Position numbers and translations under genes: made by a program. The notes beneath the pieces were generated by a model. It made no database searches. It saw only the letters and a program-made list of their open reading frames with translations, and was not told where the DNA came from. Below are positions 16,739 through 24,221 of a stretch of DNA of 64,000 nucleotides, piece after piece. Each line of letters starts with the position of its first letter. Positions within the stretch are counted from its first letter, which is position 1. The stretch covers positions 3,536-67,535 of the forward strand of contig JANNRA010000112.1 in NCBI GenBank assembly GCA_031401035.1, in the 5' to 3' direction. The DNA comes from JANNRA01 sp031401035. Lineage in GTDB: Bacteria; Desulfobacterota; Binatia; HRBIN30; CADEER01.

Positions 16739-18034
16739 CTACAGCGCGTCGCGGTTTACCAGGTTTTCCAGCGCCTCCTGGCGGCCCGAGCGCGGTTGCG
16801 GTTCGGGCGCCGTGAGTGCCTGGCGCTCGCAGTCTTCCAAGGTGCGCTCGCCGGCGAGAATGGCGCGTCCCGGCACGGTGTCCCAGCCGGCGTAACGCGC
16901 CTCGATGGCCCGCGCCAGATCGCCGCGTTCGAGCATGCGCGCGGCGCGCAGCAGCCCGCGCGCGACGGCGTCCATGCCGCCGATATGCGCGTGCACGAGG
17001 TCCTCCCTGTCGATGCTCTGGCGGCGCAGCTTGGCGTCGAAGTTGAATCCGCCGCTGCCGAGGCCGCCGGCCTGCAGGATGGTGTACAGCGCCAGGGCCG
17101 TCTCGTCCGGGCTGTTGGGAAACTGATCGGTGTCCCAGCCGTTCTGGGCGTCGCCGCGGTTGGCGTCGACGCTGCCCAGCAGCCCGTTTGCCGCCGCGTA
17201 GGCGAGCTCGTGCTGGAAGCTGTGGCCGGCCAGGGTGGCATGGTTGGCTTCGATGTTGAGCTTGATCTCCTTGTCGAGCCCGAACTCGAGCAGCAAGCCG
17301 TGCACGCTGGCGGCATCGCGGTCGTACTGATGCTTGGTCGGTTCCATCGGCTTCGGTTCGATCAGCAGCGTCCCGCCGAAGCCGCTGCGATGCTTGTGCT
17401 CGACCACCATCGACAGGAAGCGGCCGAGTTGGCGGCGTTCGCGGCCCAGGTCGGTGTTGAGCAACGTGTCGTAGCCCTCGCGCCCGCCCCAGAGGACGTA
17501 GTTCTCGCCGCCGAGGCGCTGCGTCACCTGCATCGCCTTGCGCACCTGCGCGGCGGCGTAGGCGAACACCGCCGGATCGGGATTGGTGGCGGCGCCGGCG
17601 GCGTAGCGGCGATGGCCGAAGAGATTGGCCGTCCCCCACAGCAGGCGCACGCCGCTGCGCGCCATGTGCGCCGCGAGGACGTCGACGATGCGGTCGAGGC
17701 GGTCGTTGGACTCCGCCAGCGTCGCGCCCTCGGGCGCCACATCGCGATCGTGGAAGGTGAAGAACGGCACCCCGAGGGTGGTGAACAGCTCGAATGCCGC
17801 CGCCGCCTTGCGCTCGGCCAGCGCCAGCGGCTCGCCGGCGCCGAACCACGGCCGATCGAGCGTCTCGGCGCCGAACATGTCGACGCCCGGCCAGCAGAAC
17901 GAGTGCCAGTAGCAGACCGCGAAGCGCAGGTGCTGGCGCATCGTCTGGCCGAGCACGACGCGCTCGGCGTCGTACCACCGGAAGGCGAGCGGCGTGTCGC
18001 TGTCGGGACCTTCGTAACGGATCGGGTCGGGCAT
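16739..18034 (-). CDS. xylA: Xylose isomerase
   Basis: 431 residues from an ATG preceded by GGAGG; further upstream in-frame starts lack a better site. Catalytic blocks are present: WHSFCWPGVDMFG (catalytic His), FHDRDVAPEG, LLIEPKPMEPTKHQYD (metal Glu and Lys), LNIEANHATLAGHSFQHE, and DANRGDAQNGWDTDQFP with metal ligands. It interconverts D-xylose and D-xylulose. It follows xylB on the same strand after a 57-base gap, giving a two-gene xylose operon. Confidence 0.97.
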   Translation of the reverse strand: MPDPIRYEGPDSDTPLAFRWYDAERVVLGQTMRQHLRFAVCYWHSFCWPGVDMFGAETLDRPWFGAGEPLALAERKAAAAFELFTTLGVPFFTFHDRDVAPEGATLAESNDRLDRIVDVLAAHMARSGVRLLWGTANLFGHRRYAAGAATNPDPAVFAYAAAQVRKAMQVTQRLGGENYVLWGGREGYDTLLNTDLGRERRQLGRFLSMVVEHKHRSGFGGTLLIEPKPMEPTKHQYDRDAASVHGLLLEFGLDKEIKLNIEANHATLAGHSFQHELAYAAANGLLGSVDANRGDAQNGWDTDQFPNSPDETALALYTILQAGGLGSGGFNFDAKLRRQSIDREDLVHAHIGGMDAVARGLLRAARMLERGDLARAIEARYAGWDTVPGRAILAGERTLEDCERQALTAPEPQPRSGRQEALENLVNRDAL

Positions 18035-18091
18035 GGGAGCCTCCATCAGCGCTGATCTGACACGAACACTTTCACACGCAGGCACGGATCT

Positions 18092-19555
18092 TTAAGGTGT
18101 GCTCCGGCGCGACGTCGCGGCGCCCTCCGCATACAGGCGGCGGAACCACTCGCGCCTCTCGCTCAGGCCGGGCATCGCCTCCGGCTCCACCAGCGCCGCG
18201 CCGGGCGGCGGCGTGCACACCGCCAGCGCATCCTCGCCGTCGACCGCCAGGCGGGCGAGCCGCGCCGCGCCGAACGCCGGGCCGATCTCGCCGTCGGCGT
18301 GATACTGCAGCGGCCGTTCGAGTGCGCTGGCGAGTATGCGTCCCCAGTAGTGGCTGCGCGCGCCGCCGCCGATGACGGAGACGGTGCTGATTGCGGTGCC
18401 GGCGGACAGCAGGGCGTCCTGGCCGTCGGCAAGCGCGAAGGCGACGCCCTCCAGTACGGCACGGGCGAGCGCGGCGCGCGTCGTCGCGTGCGTCAGGCCG
18501 ACGAAGGCGCCGGTCGCCTCGGGGTCGTTGTGCGGCGTGCGCTCGCCGGACAGATACGGCAGGAAGACGACGCGCGGATCGGCGGCATCGGCCTCGACCT
18601 CTGCCAGCAGCGCCGCCTCGCTGGCGGCGCCGGTGAGCGCGGTCACCCAGGTCAGGCAGCTGGCGGCGCTGAGGATGACCGCCATCTGGTGCCAGGTGTC
18701 GGGGAGGCAGTGGCAGAAGGCGTGCACGGCCTGTCGCGGCGCCGGCGCGAAGCGGGCCCCGGCGACGAAGTAGACGCCCGAGGTGCCGAGCGACAGGAAC
18801 GCCTCGCCGGGCCGCACGACGCCGACGCCGACCGCCCCGGCGGCATTGTCGCCGCCGCCACCGGCGACGACGATGCCCGGCGCCAGCCCCCACGCCGCGG
18901 CGACCTCGGCGCGCAGGCGGCCGGAGGGCGCCGAGCCCTCGACCAGGCGCGGCATGGCGCGTTCGTCGAGATCGCAGGCGGCGAGCAGTTCTGCCGACCA
19001 GGCGCGCCGCGCGACGTCGAGCCACAGCGTGCCGGCGGCGTCGGACATCTCGCCGACGTACTCGCCGGTCAGGCGCAGGCGCAGCCAGTCCTTCGGCAGC
19101 AGCACGCGCGCCGTGCGGCGGAAGATCTCCGCCTCGTGCGCCGCCACCCACAGCAGCTTCGGCGCGGTGAAGCCCGGCATGGCGAGGTTGCCGGCGAGCG
19201 CGTGCAGCCGCGGCGCGCGCCGCTCGAGCTCGGCGCACTCGGCACCGGCGCGGCCGTCGTTCCACAAGATGGCGGGGCGCAGGACGCGGTCGGCGTCGTC
19301 GAGCAGCGTCGCGCCGTGCATCTGGCCCGCCAGGCCGATGCCGCGCACGGCAGTCCATTTGGAGCCATGCGCGGCGCGCAACGCGCCGACGGCATCCTCG
19401 CAGGCACCCCACCACGCCTCGGGGTCCTGCTCGGACCACAGCGGCCGCGGCCGCTGCACGGCGAGCGGCGCGCTGGCCTGGCCGATGACGCGCTGCGTCG
19501 CGTCGACCAGCACCGCCTTGACCGCCGAGGTGCCGAGATCGAGACCGAGGAACAT
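18092..19555 (-). CDS. xylB: Xylulokinase
   Basis: 487 residues. The FGGY-kinase start MFLGLDLGTSAVKAVLVD gives the phosphate-1 loop. GLAGQMHGATLLD, GGGDNAAGAVGVG and the adenosine motif VIGGGARSHYWGRILA follow. The QMHG segment is characteristic of xylulokinases. The enzyme phosphorylates D-xylulose to feed the pentose phosphate pathway. It is first in the operon with xylA. A possible operator lies about 25 bases upstream. Confidence 0.96.
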   Translation of the reverse strand: MFLGLDLGTSAVKAVLVDATQRVIGQASAPLAVQRPRPLWSEQDPEAWWGACEDAVGALRAAHGSKWTAVRGIGLAGQMHGATLLDDADRVLRPAILWNDGRAGAECAELERRAPRLHALAGNLAMPGFTAPKLLWVAAHEAEIFRRTARVLLPKDWLRLRLTGEYVGEMSDAAGTLWLDVARRAWSAELLAACDLDERAMPRLVEGSAPSGRLRAEVAAAWGLAPGIVVAGGGGDNAAGAVGVGVVRPGEAFLSLGTSGVYFVAGARFAPAPRQAVHAFCHCLPDTWHQMAVILSAASCLTWVTALTGAASEAALLAEVEADAADPRVVFLPYLSGERTPHNDPEATGAFVGLTHATTRAALARAVLEGVAFALADGQDALLSAGTAISTVSVIGGGARSHYWGRILASALERPLQYHADGEIGPAFGAARLARLAVDGEDALAVCTPPPGAALVEPEAMPGLSERREWFRRLYAEGAATSRRSTP

Positions 19556-19579
19556 GCGCCGTGTGTAGCCGAATTTCCG

Positions 19580-19591
19580 TGTTGACTAACA
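19580..19591. promoter_or_regulatory. Candidate operator upstream of xylB
   Basis: TGTTGACTAACA is a short imperfect palindrome (TGTT...AACA) located about 25 bases before the xylB ATG, in a comparatively AT-rich gap. Local control of xylB-xylA by a repressor is plausible. No regulator gene lies in the window and no binding protein can be named. Confidence 0.3.
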
Positions 19592-19680
19592 GTGTCGGCG
19601 TCCGTAGCGATGAGGTGTCTCTTCCTTCTTCGCGCAACCCCTTCTCCAGCCCAAGCTTCGGAGGGGGCGACTCCAGCAAC

Positions 19681-19708
19681 GGGGGTCCCGGCGCCTGCCG
19701 GGGCCCCC
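19681..19708 (-). terminator. GC-rich hairpin after tag
   Basis: A 12-base stem (19681-19692 with 19697-19708, one G-T type mismatch) closes a four-base loop. It lies just downstream of the tag stop on the minus strand and upstream of xylB. No T-run follows, so it is a probable but not classical terminator. Confidence 0.45.
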
Positions 19709-19724
19709 GTGTCGTCTGTGGTCC

Positions 19725-20291
19725 TCAGCGCAGCCGCGCGACGGCGGCATGGCGCGGGCAATCGCGCAGATGGTCGTTGACCATGCCGACCGCCTGCATG
19801 AAGGCGTAGCAGATGGTCGGGCCGACGAAGCGGAAGCCGCGCCCGCGCAACGCCTTACTCATGGCGCGCGACGCGTCGGTCTCGGCCGGTACCTGGGTGA
19901 GCGCCCGCCAGGCGTTCTGCTGCGGCCGGCCGTCGACGAACGACCACAACAGCGCGTCGAGGCCGCCGGGCTCGGCGCGGGCGACGAGCACGGCGCGGGC
20001 GGTGTCGATGGCGGCGGCGATCTTGAGGCGGTTGCGGACGATGCCGGCGTCGGCGAGCAGCCGCGTCACGTCGGCGGCGCCGAAGGCGGCGACGCGCGCC
20101 GCGTCGAAGTCGGCAAAGGCGGCGCGGTAGGCGGCGCGCTTGCGCAGGATGGTCAGCCAGCTCAGGCCCGCCTGTGCCCCCTCGAGAACCAGAAACTCGA
20201 AGAGCGTGCGCTCATCGTGCACCGGCACGCCCCACTCCTCGTCGTGGTAGCGCACGTAGTCGGCATCGGTGCCGGCCCAGGGGCAACGCAT
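19725..20291 (-). CDS. tag: DNA-3-methyladenine glycosylase I
   Basis: 188 residues from MRCPWAGTDADYVRYHDEEWG. The 50-codon open extension upstream runs through tandem repeats and is unlikely to be translated. The N-terminal Cys (RCPW) and the C-terminal NDHLRDCPRH supply the Cys2His2-type zinc snap of Tag. WGVPVHDERTLFEFLVLEGAQAG and DGRPQQNAW are family blocks. It excises 3-methyladenine from alkylated DNA. It is divergent from the alpha/beta hydrolase. Confidence 0.95.
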   Translation of the reverse strand: MRCPWAGTDADYVRYHDEEWGVPVHDERTLFEFLVLEGAQAGLSWLTILRKRAAYRAAFADFDAARVAAFGAADVTRLLADAGIVRNRLKIAAAIDTARAVLVARAEPGGLDALLWSFVDGRPQQNAWRALTQVPAETDASRAMSKALRGRGFRFVGPTICYAFMQAVGMVNDHLRDCPRHAAVARLR

Positions 20292-20326
20292 GGCGGTGCC
20301 GTAGCACACCGTTCGCGCTCTCACAT

Positions 20327-20378
20327 GGGCAACCCGATTGGGCAACCCGATTGGGCAACCCGAATGGGGAACCCGATG
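20327..20378. repeat. Four tandem copies of a 13-base repeat
   Basis: Units start at 20327, 20340, 20353 and 20366. The first two are identical GGGCAACCCGATT, the third ends GAAT, and the fourth is GGGGAACCCGATG. They fill the promoter gap between divergent tag and the hydrolase gene. The one-and-a-quarter-turn spacing and high identity suggest recent slippage, or an array of protein-binding sites. Confidence 0.9.
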
Positions 20379-20419
20379 CAGCCCTCCACATTCATCCGGC
20401 CGCGCGCTATGCCCCACCC

Positions 20420-21292
20420 ATGACCGCGCTGCTCGGACCAACCTCGCACTACTTCTACTCCCAGCGGTTGAAGCTCCATTACGTCGACTGGGGCAATGCC
20501 GAGAAGCCGCCGCTGCTGCTGGTGCACGGCGGCCGCGACCACGCGCGCAACTGGGACTGGGTGGCGCAGGAGCTGCGGCGCGACTTCCACGTCATCGCCC
20601 CCGACCTGCGCGGCCACGGCGATTCGCAGTGGGCGATCGGCGGCAGCTACGCCATGGTCGACTACACCCTCGACATCGCTCAACTGCTGCGCGCCCTGGC
20701 GATCGAGGAGATCACCATCATCGGGCACTCGCTCGGCGGCTCGATCGCGCTGCAGTACACCGGCACCTATCCCGACAAGGTCAAGAAGATCGTCGCCATC
20801 GAGGGCCTCGGGCCGCCGCCCGAGCTGCTGCGCGAGCAGCCGCCGGCGCATCAGCGCATGCGCGTCTGGATCGGCGAGATGAAGGCCCTCGCCAACCGCC
20901 ACCCGCACCGCTATGCGACGCTCGACGAGGCGGTCGAGCGGATGCAGGACGCCAATCCGCGCCTGACCCCGGCGCAGGCGCGCCACCTCACCGTCTGCGG
21001 CTCGTATCGGGACGAGGACGGCACCTATCTGTGGAAGTTCGACAACTACGTGCGCGCCAGCTCGCCGTATCTGTTCAACATGATCGACGCGCACGACCTC
21101 TGGAAGCAGATCACCTGCCCGGTGCTGTTGTTGCGCGGCACCGAGTCATGGGCCTCCGACCCGGAGATCGACGGCCGCGCCGGCGCCTTCCGCGATTACA
21201 CCTTCTTCAACATCGAGACGGCCGGCCACTGGGTGCATCACGATCAGCTGACCATTTTCCTCGGCCACGTAAGGACGTTCCTCGGTGTCTAG
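20420..21292 (+). CDS. Alpha/beta hydrolase
   Basis: 290 residues from MTALLGPTSHYFYSQ; the open frame reaches further upstream through the tandem repeats, which is unlikely to be coding. LLLVHGGRDHARNW, APDLRGHGDSQW and nucleophile elbow IIGHSLGGS (Ser near residue 108) are present, and the catalytic His is in ETAGHWVHHDQ. Specificity is unknown. It is a paralogue of the hydrolase at 15080-15970 (shared GPPP and NPRLT blocks). Confidence 0.88.
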   Translation: MTALLGPTSHYFYSQRLKLHYVDWGNAEKPPLLLVHGGRDHARNWDWVAQELRRDFHVIAPDLRGHGDSQWAIGGSYAMVDYTLDIAQLLRALAIEEITIIGHSLGGSIALQYTGTYPDKVKKIVAIEGLGPPPELLREQPPAHQRMRVWIGEMKALANRHPHRYATLDEAVERMQDANPRLTPAQARHLTVCGSYRDEDGTYLWKFDNYVRASSPYLFNMIDAHDLWKQITCPVLLLRGTESWASDPEIDGRAGAFRDYTFFNIETAGHWVHHDQLTIFLGHVRTFLGV

Positions 21293-21324
21293 CACGGTGG
21301 CGCCGGTGTGGTAGCGATGACGGC

Positions 21325-21918
21325 ATGTTCACCGGGATCATCGAAGAGGTCGGCGAGGTCGTCGAGGCCGGCGCCGGCACGTTGCGCATCCGCGCGCCGT
21401 TGGTGCTGACCGATGCCAAGCTGGGCGATTCGATCGCCATCAACGGTGTCGATCTGACCGTCGCCGAGATGGACGGCGAGCTGTTTTTCGCCAACGTCAT
21501 GCCGGAGACCTACCGGCGCTCGAACCTCGGGCGCCTGCGCGTCGGCGAGCGCGTCAACCTCGAGCGCTCGGTACGGCCGAGCGACCGCCTCAGCGGCCAC
21601 ATCGTCCGCGGCGTCGTCGAGGGGCAGGCGATCGTGCACTCCTTCACGCCCGAGGCCGAGGCGGTGATCGCCCGCTTCACGACGCCGCCCGAGCTGTTGC
21701 GGTACATGGTGGTCAAGGGGCCGGTGTGCATCGACGGCGCCAGCCTGACGATTGTCGACAAGACCGCCGACAGCTTCGCCGTGTCGCTGGTGCAGTACAC
21801 GCAGGGCCACACCAACCTGAGCGACAAGCAGCCGGGTGACGCGGTGAACATCGAGACCGACATCCTGGCGCGCTACGTCGAGGCGATCCTGGCGAGTCGG
21901 GCCGACAACGGAAGCTGA
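21325..21918 (+). CDS. ribE: Riboflavin synthase alpha chain
   Basis: 197 residues beginning MFTGIIEEVGEVVE, the hallmark of riboflavin synthase. Its two lumazine-binding half-domains are visible: DSIAINGVDLTVAE with ANVMPETYRRSNLG, and VCIDGASLTIVDK with HTNLSDKQPGDAVNIETD. It dismutates 6,7-dimethyl-8-ribityllumazine to riboflavin. It begins 32 bases after the hydrolase; there is no room for an FMN riboswitch and none was seen. No other rib gene is nearby. Confidence 0.97.
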   Translation: MFTGIIEEVGEVVEAGAGTLRIRAPLVLTDAKLGDSIAINGVDLTVAEMDGELFFANVMPETYRRSNLGRLRVGERVNLERSVRPSDRLSGHIVRGVVEGQAIVHSFTPEAEAVIARFTTPPELLRYMVVKGPVCIDGASLTIVDKTADSFAVSLVQYTQGHTNLSDKQPGDAVNIETDILARYVEAILASRADNGS

Positions 21919-21930
21919 TCGAGCCCCCCA

Positions 21931-22025
21931 TCTGGGAGCGCGGGCGGCCCGCCCGCATCCGACTGGATGGCGCGGCGCCGCCGCGCCTGCATTTGAACTG
22001 CGGGCGAGCCGCCCGCGCTCCCAGA
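21931..22025. repeat. Palindromic repeat, AGCGCGGGCGGC family (intergenic copy)
   Basis: 27-base arms at 21931-21957 and 21999-22025 agree in 26 of 27 positions, with a smaller GC palindrome between them. It lies between the convergent ribE and pbpC genes. The arms share GGGAGCGCGGGCGGCCCGCC with the copy at the 5' end of pbpC. Confidence 0.88.
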
Positions 22026-22034
22026 CGGGGACCC

Positions 22035-24221
22035 TCAGCGGCCGCGGACGTCGAGTCCGGCGGTGGCCGCCACGGTGCCGGTGGCGTCGACGAGAGCGAC
22101 GCGGTGGCGGCCGCGAGTCGGCGGCCACAGTACCATCCGTTCCGCGTCGCCGAGATCCTGGCCGTCGACCTGCCAGCGCAGGTCGCGCGCGTCCGCGGCC
22201 TCGAGGGCCAGGCGCTGCCGCGCCGCGCCGATCTCCGGATCGAGCGCGATGATGGTGCCGTCGGTCGGCGCCAGGATGCGCGGCGCGGTGGTCGGTGCGG
22301 CCGGCGCGCCCGACCCCGGCGCGGTGCCGGCGACGAACCACTCGTCGCCGACGCGCTCGAGGCCCGGCGGCGGCGCCGGCGGCGGACTCGGCAGGTCGCG
22401 GTGCAGCGCCTCCATGACCTCCTGCCAGATCGGCGCCGCGCCGCTGACGCCGCTGACGTCATGCATCGGCGCGCCGGAGAAGTTGCCGACCCAGACGCCG
22501 ACGGTGAAGCGGCGCGAGAAACCGAGACACCAGTTGTCGCGCATGTCGGTGCTGGTGCCGGTCTTCGCCGCCGACCAGAAGCGTGTCGACAGGGGGCTCT
22601 CGAGTCCGAAGGTGACGGCGCGGCCGGCGCGGTCGGCGAGGATGTCGGCAACGATGAACGCCGCGGCTGGTGCCAGCACCGGTCGCGGCGCCGTCACGGC
22701 CTCGTCCGGGCGCAGCCGCAGCGGGCTCCAGGCGCCGCCGCTGGCGAGGACGCGATAGGCGCCGACGAGTTCCCACAGCGTCACGTCGGCTGAGCCCAAC
22801 GCCAGCGCCGGACCGTACCAGCCGCCGCGGCGTCGCAGGCCGTCGAAGCCGAGGGCGCGCAGACGGTCGGCGAACGGGTCGGCGCCGAGCAGCTGCAGGG
22901 CACGCACCGCCGGCACGTTGAGCGAGCCGGCCAGGGCCGTGCGGACGCTGACCGGGCCGCGGAAGACGGCGTCGTAGTTGCGCGGTTGGAAGAGGCCGCC
23001 GGCGACGGCGATCTCCAGCGGCGTGTCGTCGAGTCGCGAGGCGGCGGTGAGTAGGCGTTGCTCGATCGCGGCGGCGTAGAGGAACGGCTTCAGCGTCGAG
23101 CCGGCCTGGCGGGCGGCGCGGACGCCGTCGACCTGCGCCGCGGCGGACAGGGCGCCGCTCGAGCCGACGTAGGCCAGCACGTCGCCGCTGCCGTTGTCGG
23201 CCACCAGCACCGCGGCGTCGCGTACGCCGCGCCCGTGCAGCGCCAGCAGATGGCGCTGGACGGCGTCGCGCGCCGCGCTCTGTACAGCGGCGTCGAGGGT
23301 CGTCGTCGTCGCGTCGCACGCGTCGCCCTCCGGCAGCAGGCGCCGCGCCAGGTGCGGCGCCTCGGCGCGGCGCGCCGGCAGGTGCGGTGTGACGTCGATG
23401 ACGCGGGCGATTGCGGCGTCGAGCGCCGCGGTGCCGGAACCGCCGTCGGCGCGTCGCAGGGCGGCGGCGCGGCGGGCGAGGGCGGGACGCTCGGCGTTGG
23501 GGGCACGCAGCAGTGAGGCGAGGACCGTCGCCTCGGCCGTGCTGAGGCCGTGCGGCGCCTTGCCGAAGAGCACCTCGGCCGCCGCCGCGATGCCCTGCAA
23601 CTCACCGCGGAAGGTCACCAGGTTGAGGTAGGCGTCGAGGATCTCGTCCTTGCTCCAGATGGCCTCGAGTCGCCAGGCGGCGCGCATCTGGCGCCACTTC
23701 GCGGCGGCGCCGCGCGGCGCCCCCGGGCGGCGCAGGGACGGGTCGAGGAGCGCCGCCAGCTCCATCGCGTTGGTGCTGGCGCCGCGCGGCGCGCCGCCGC
23801 GCAGGCGCTGCCACGCCGCGGCGGCGACGGCGACGAGATCGACGCCGCCGTGGGTGTGGAAGCGGCGGTCCTCGGAGGTGAGCACGGCGTCGATCAGCGC
23901 CGGCGAGACGGCGTCGAGGGGCGTCCAGGCGAGTCGCCGGCGGCGTTGGTCGACGCGGCGTTCGTGCAGCACGACGCCGTGCCGGTCGAGCAGCCGCGCG
24001 TCGGAGGGGCAGGCGGCGGCGCGGACGTCGGCGGCGGTGGGCGGATTGGGGACGTCGGGTTGCCACGCTATGGTAGCGAGCAGCGCCAGTACGAGAAGTC
24101 CCCCAGCCGGGAGCGCGGGCGGCCCGCCCGCAGGCCAGATGACGGCGCGGCGGAGCCGCGCCATCCATTCGGAGCGGGCGGGCCGCCCGCGCTCCAGGAT
24201 TCGCGGCTCCAAGCTCCTCAC
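22035..24221 (-). CDS. pbpC: Penicillin-binding protein 1C
   Basis: 728 residues from a GTG whose first bases overlap the stop of the upstream gene (GTGA), with GAGGTG at ribosome-site distance. One signal-anchor span (GGLLVLALLATIAW) follows a basic N-terminus that is largely repeat-derived. The GT51 transglycosylase has TSEDRRFHTHGGVD. The transpeptidase has AGSTLKPF (active Ser), GSLN and KTGTS. A BiPBP-like C-terminal domain closes the protein. PbpC polymerises and cross-links peptidoglycan. The pairing with an alpha-2-macroglobulin gene is conserved across many Gram-negative bacteria. Confidence 0.94.
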   Translation of the reverse strand: MRSLEPRILERGRPARSEWMARLRRAVIWPAGGPPALPAGGLLVLALLATIAWQPDVPNPPTAADVRAAACPSDARLLDRHGVVLHERRVDQRRRRLAWTPLDAVSPALIDAVLTSEDRRFHTHGGVDLVAVAAAAWQRLRGGAPRGASTNAMELAALLDPSLRRPGAPRGAAAKWRQMRAAWRLEAIWSKDEILDAYLNLVTFRGELQGIAAAAEVLFGKAPHGLSTAEATVLASLLRAPNAERPALARRAAALRRADGGSGTAALDAAIARVIDVTPHLPARRAEAPHLARRLLPEGDACDATTTTLDAAVQSAARDAVQRHLLALHGRGVRDAAVLVADNGSGDVLAYVGSSGALSAAAQVDGVRAARQAGSTLKPFLYAAAIEQRLLTAASRLDDTPLEIAVAGGLFQPRNYDAVFRGPVSVRTALAGSLNVPAVRALQLLGADPFADRLRALGFDGLRRRGGWYGPALALGSADVTLWELVGAYRVLASGGAWSPLRLRPDEAVTAPRPVLAPAAAFIVADILADRAGRAVTFGLESPLSTRFWSAAKTGTSTDMRDNWCLGFSRRFTVGVWVGNFSGAPMHDVSGVSGAAPIWQEVMEALHRDLPSPPPAPPPGLERVGDEWFVAGTAPGSGAPAAPTTAPRILAPTDGTIIALDPEIGAARQRLALEAADARDLRWQVDGQDLGDAERMVLWPPTRGRHRVALVDATGTVAATAGLDVRGR
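24097..24195. repeat. Palindromic repeat at the 5' end of pbpC (same family as 21931)
   Basis: Arms at 24109-24131 and 24174-24195 form a GC-rich inverted repeat that lies inside the pbpC frame, roughly codons 9-42. The outer bases AGTCCCCCAGCCGGGA match the copy inside dnaE2 (40052 onward). On the minus strand it encodes ERGRPARSEWMARLRR and PAGGPPALPAGG. Either this is a coding repeat or pbpC really starts downstream of it. Confidence 0.85.

Noticed and set aside
21293..21324. Possible FMN riboswitch before riboflavin synthase
   Set aside because: Only 32 bases separate the genes and no RFN element is present.
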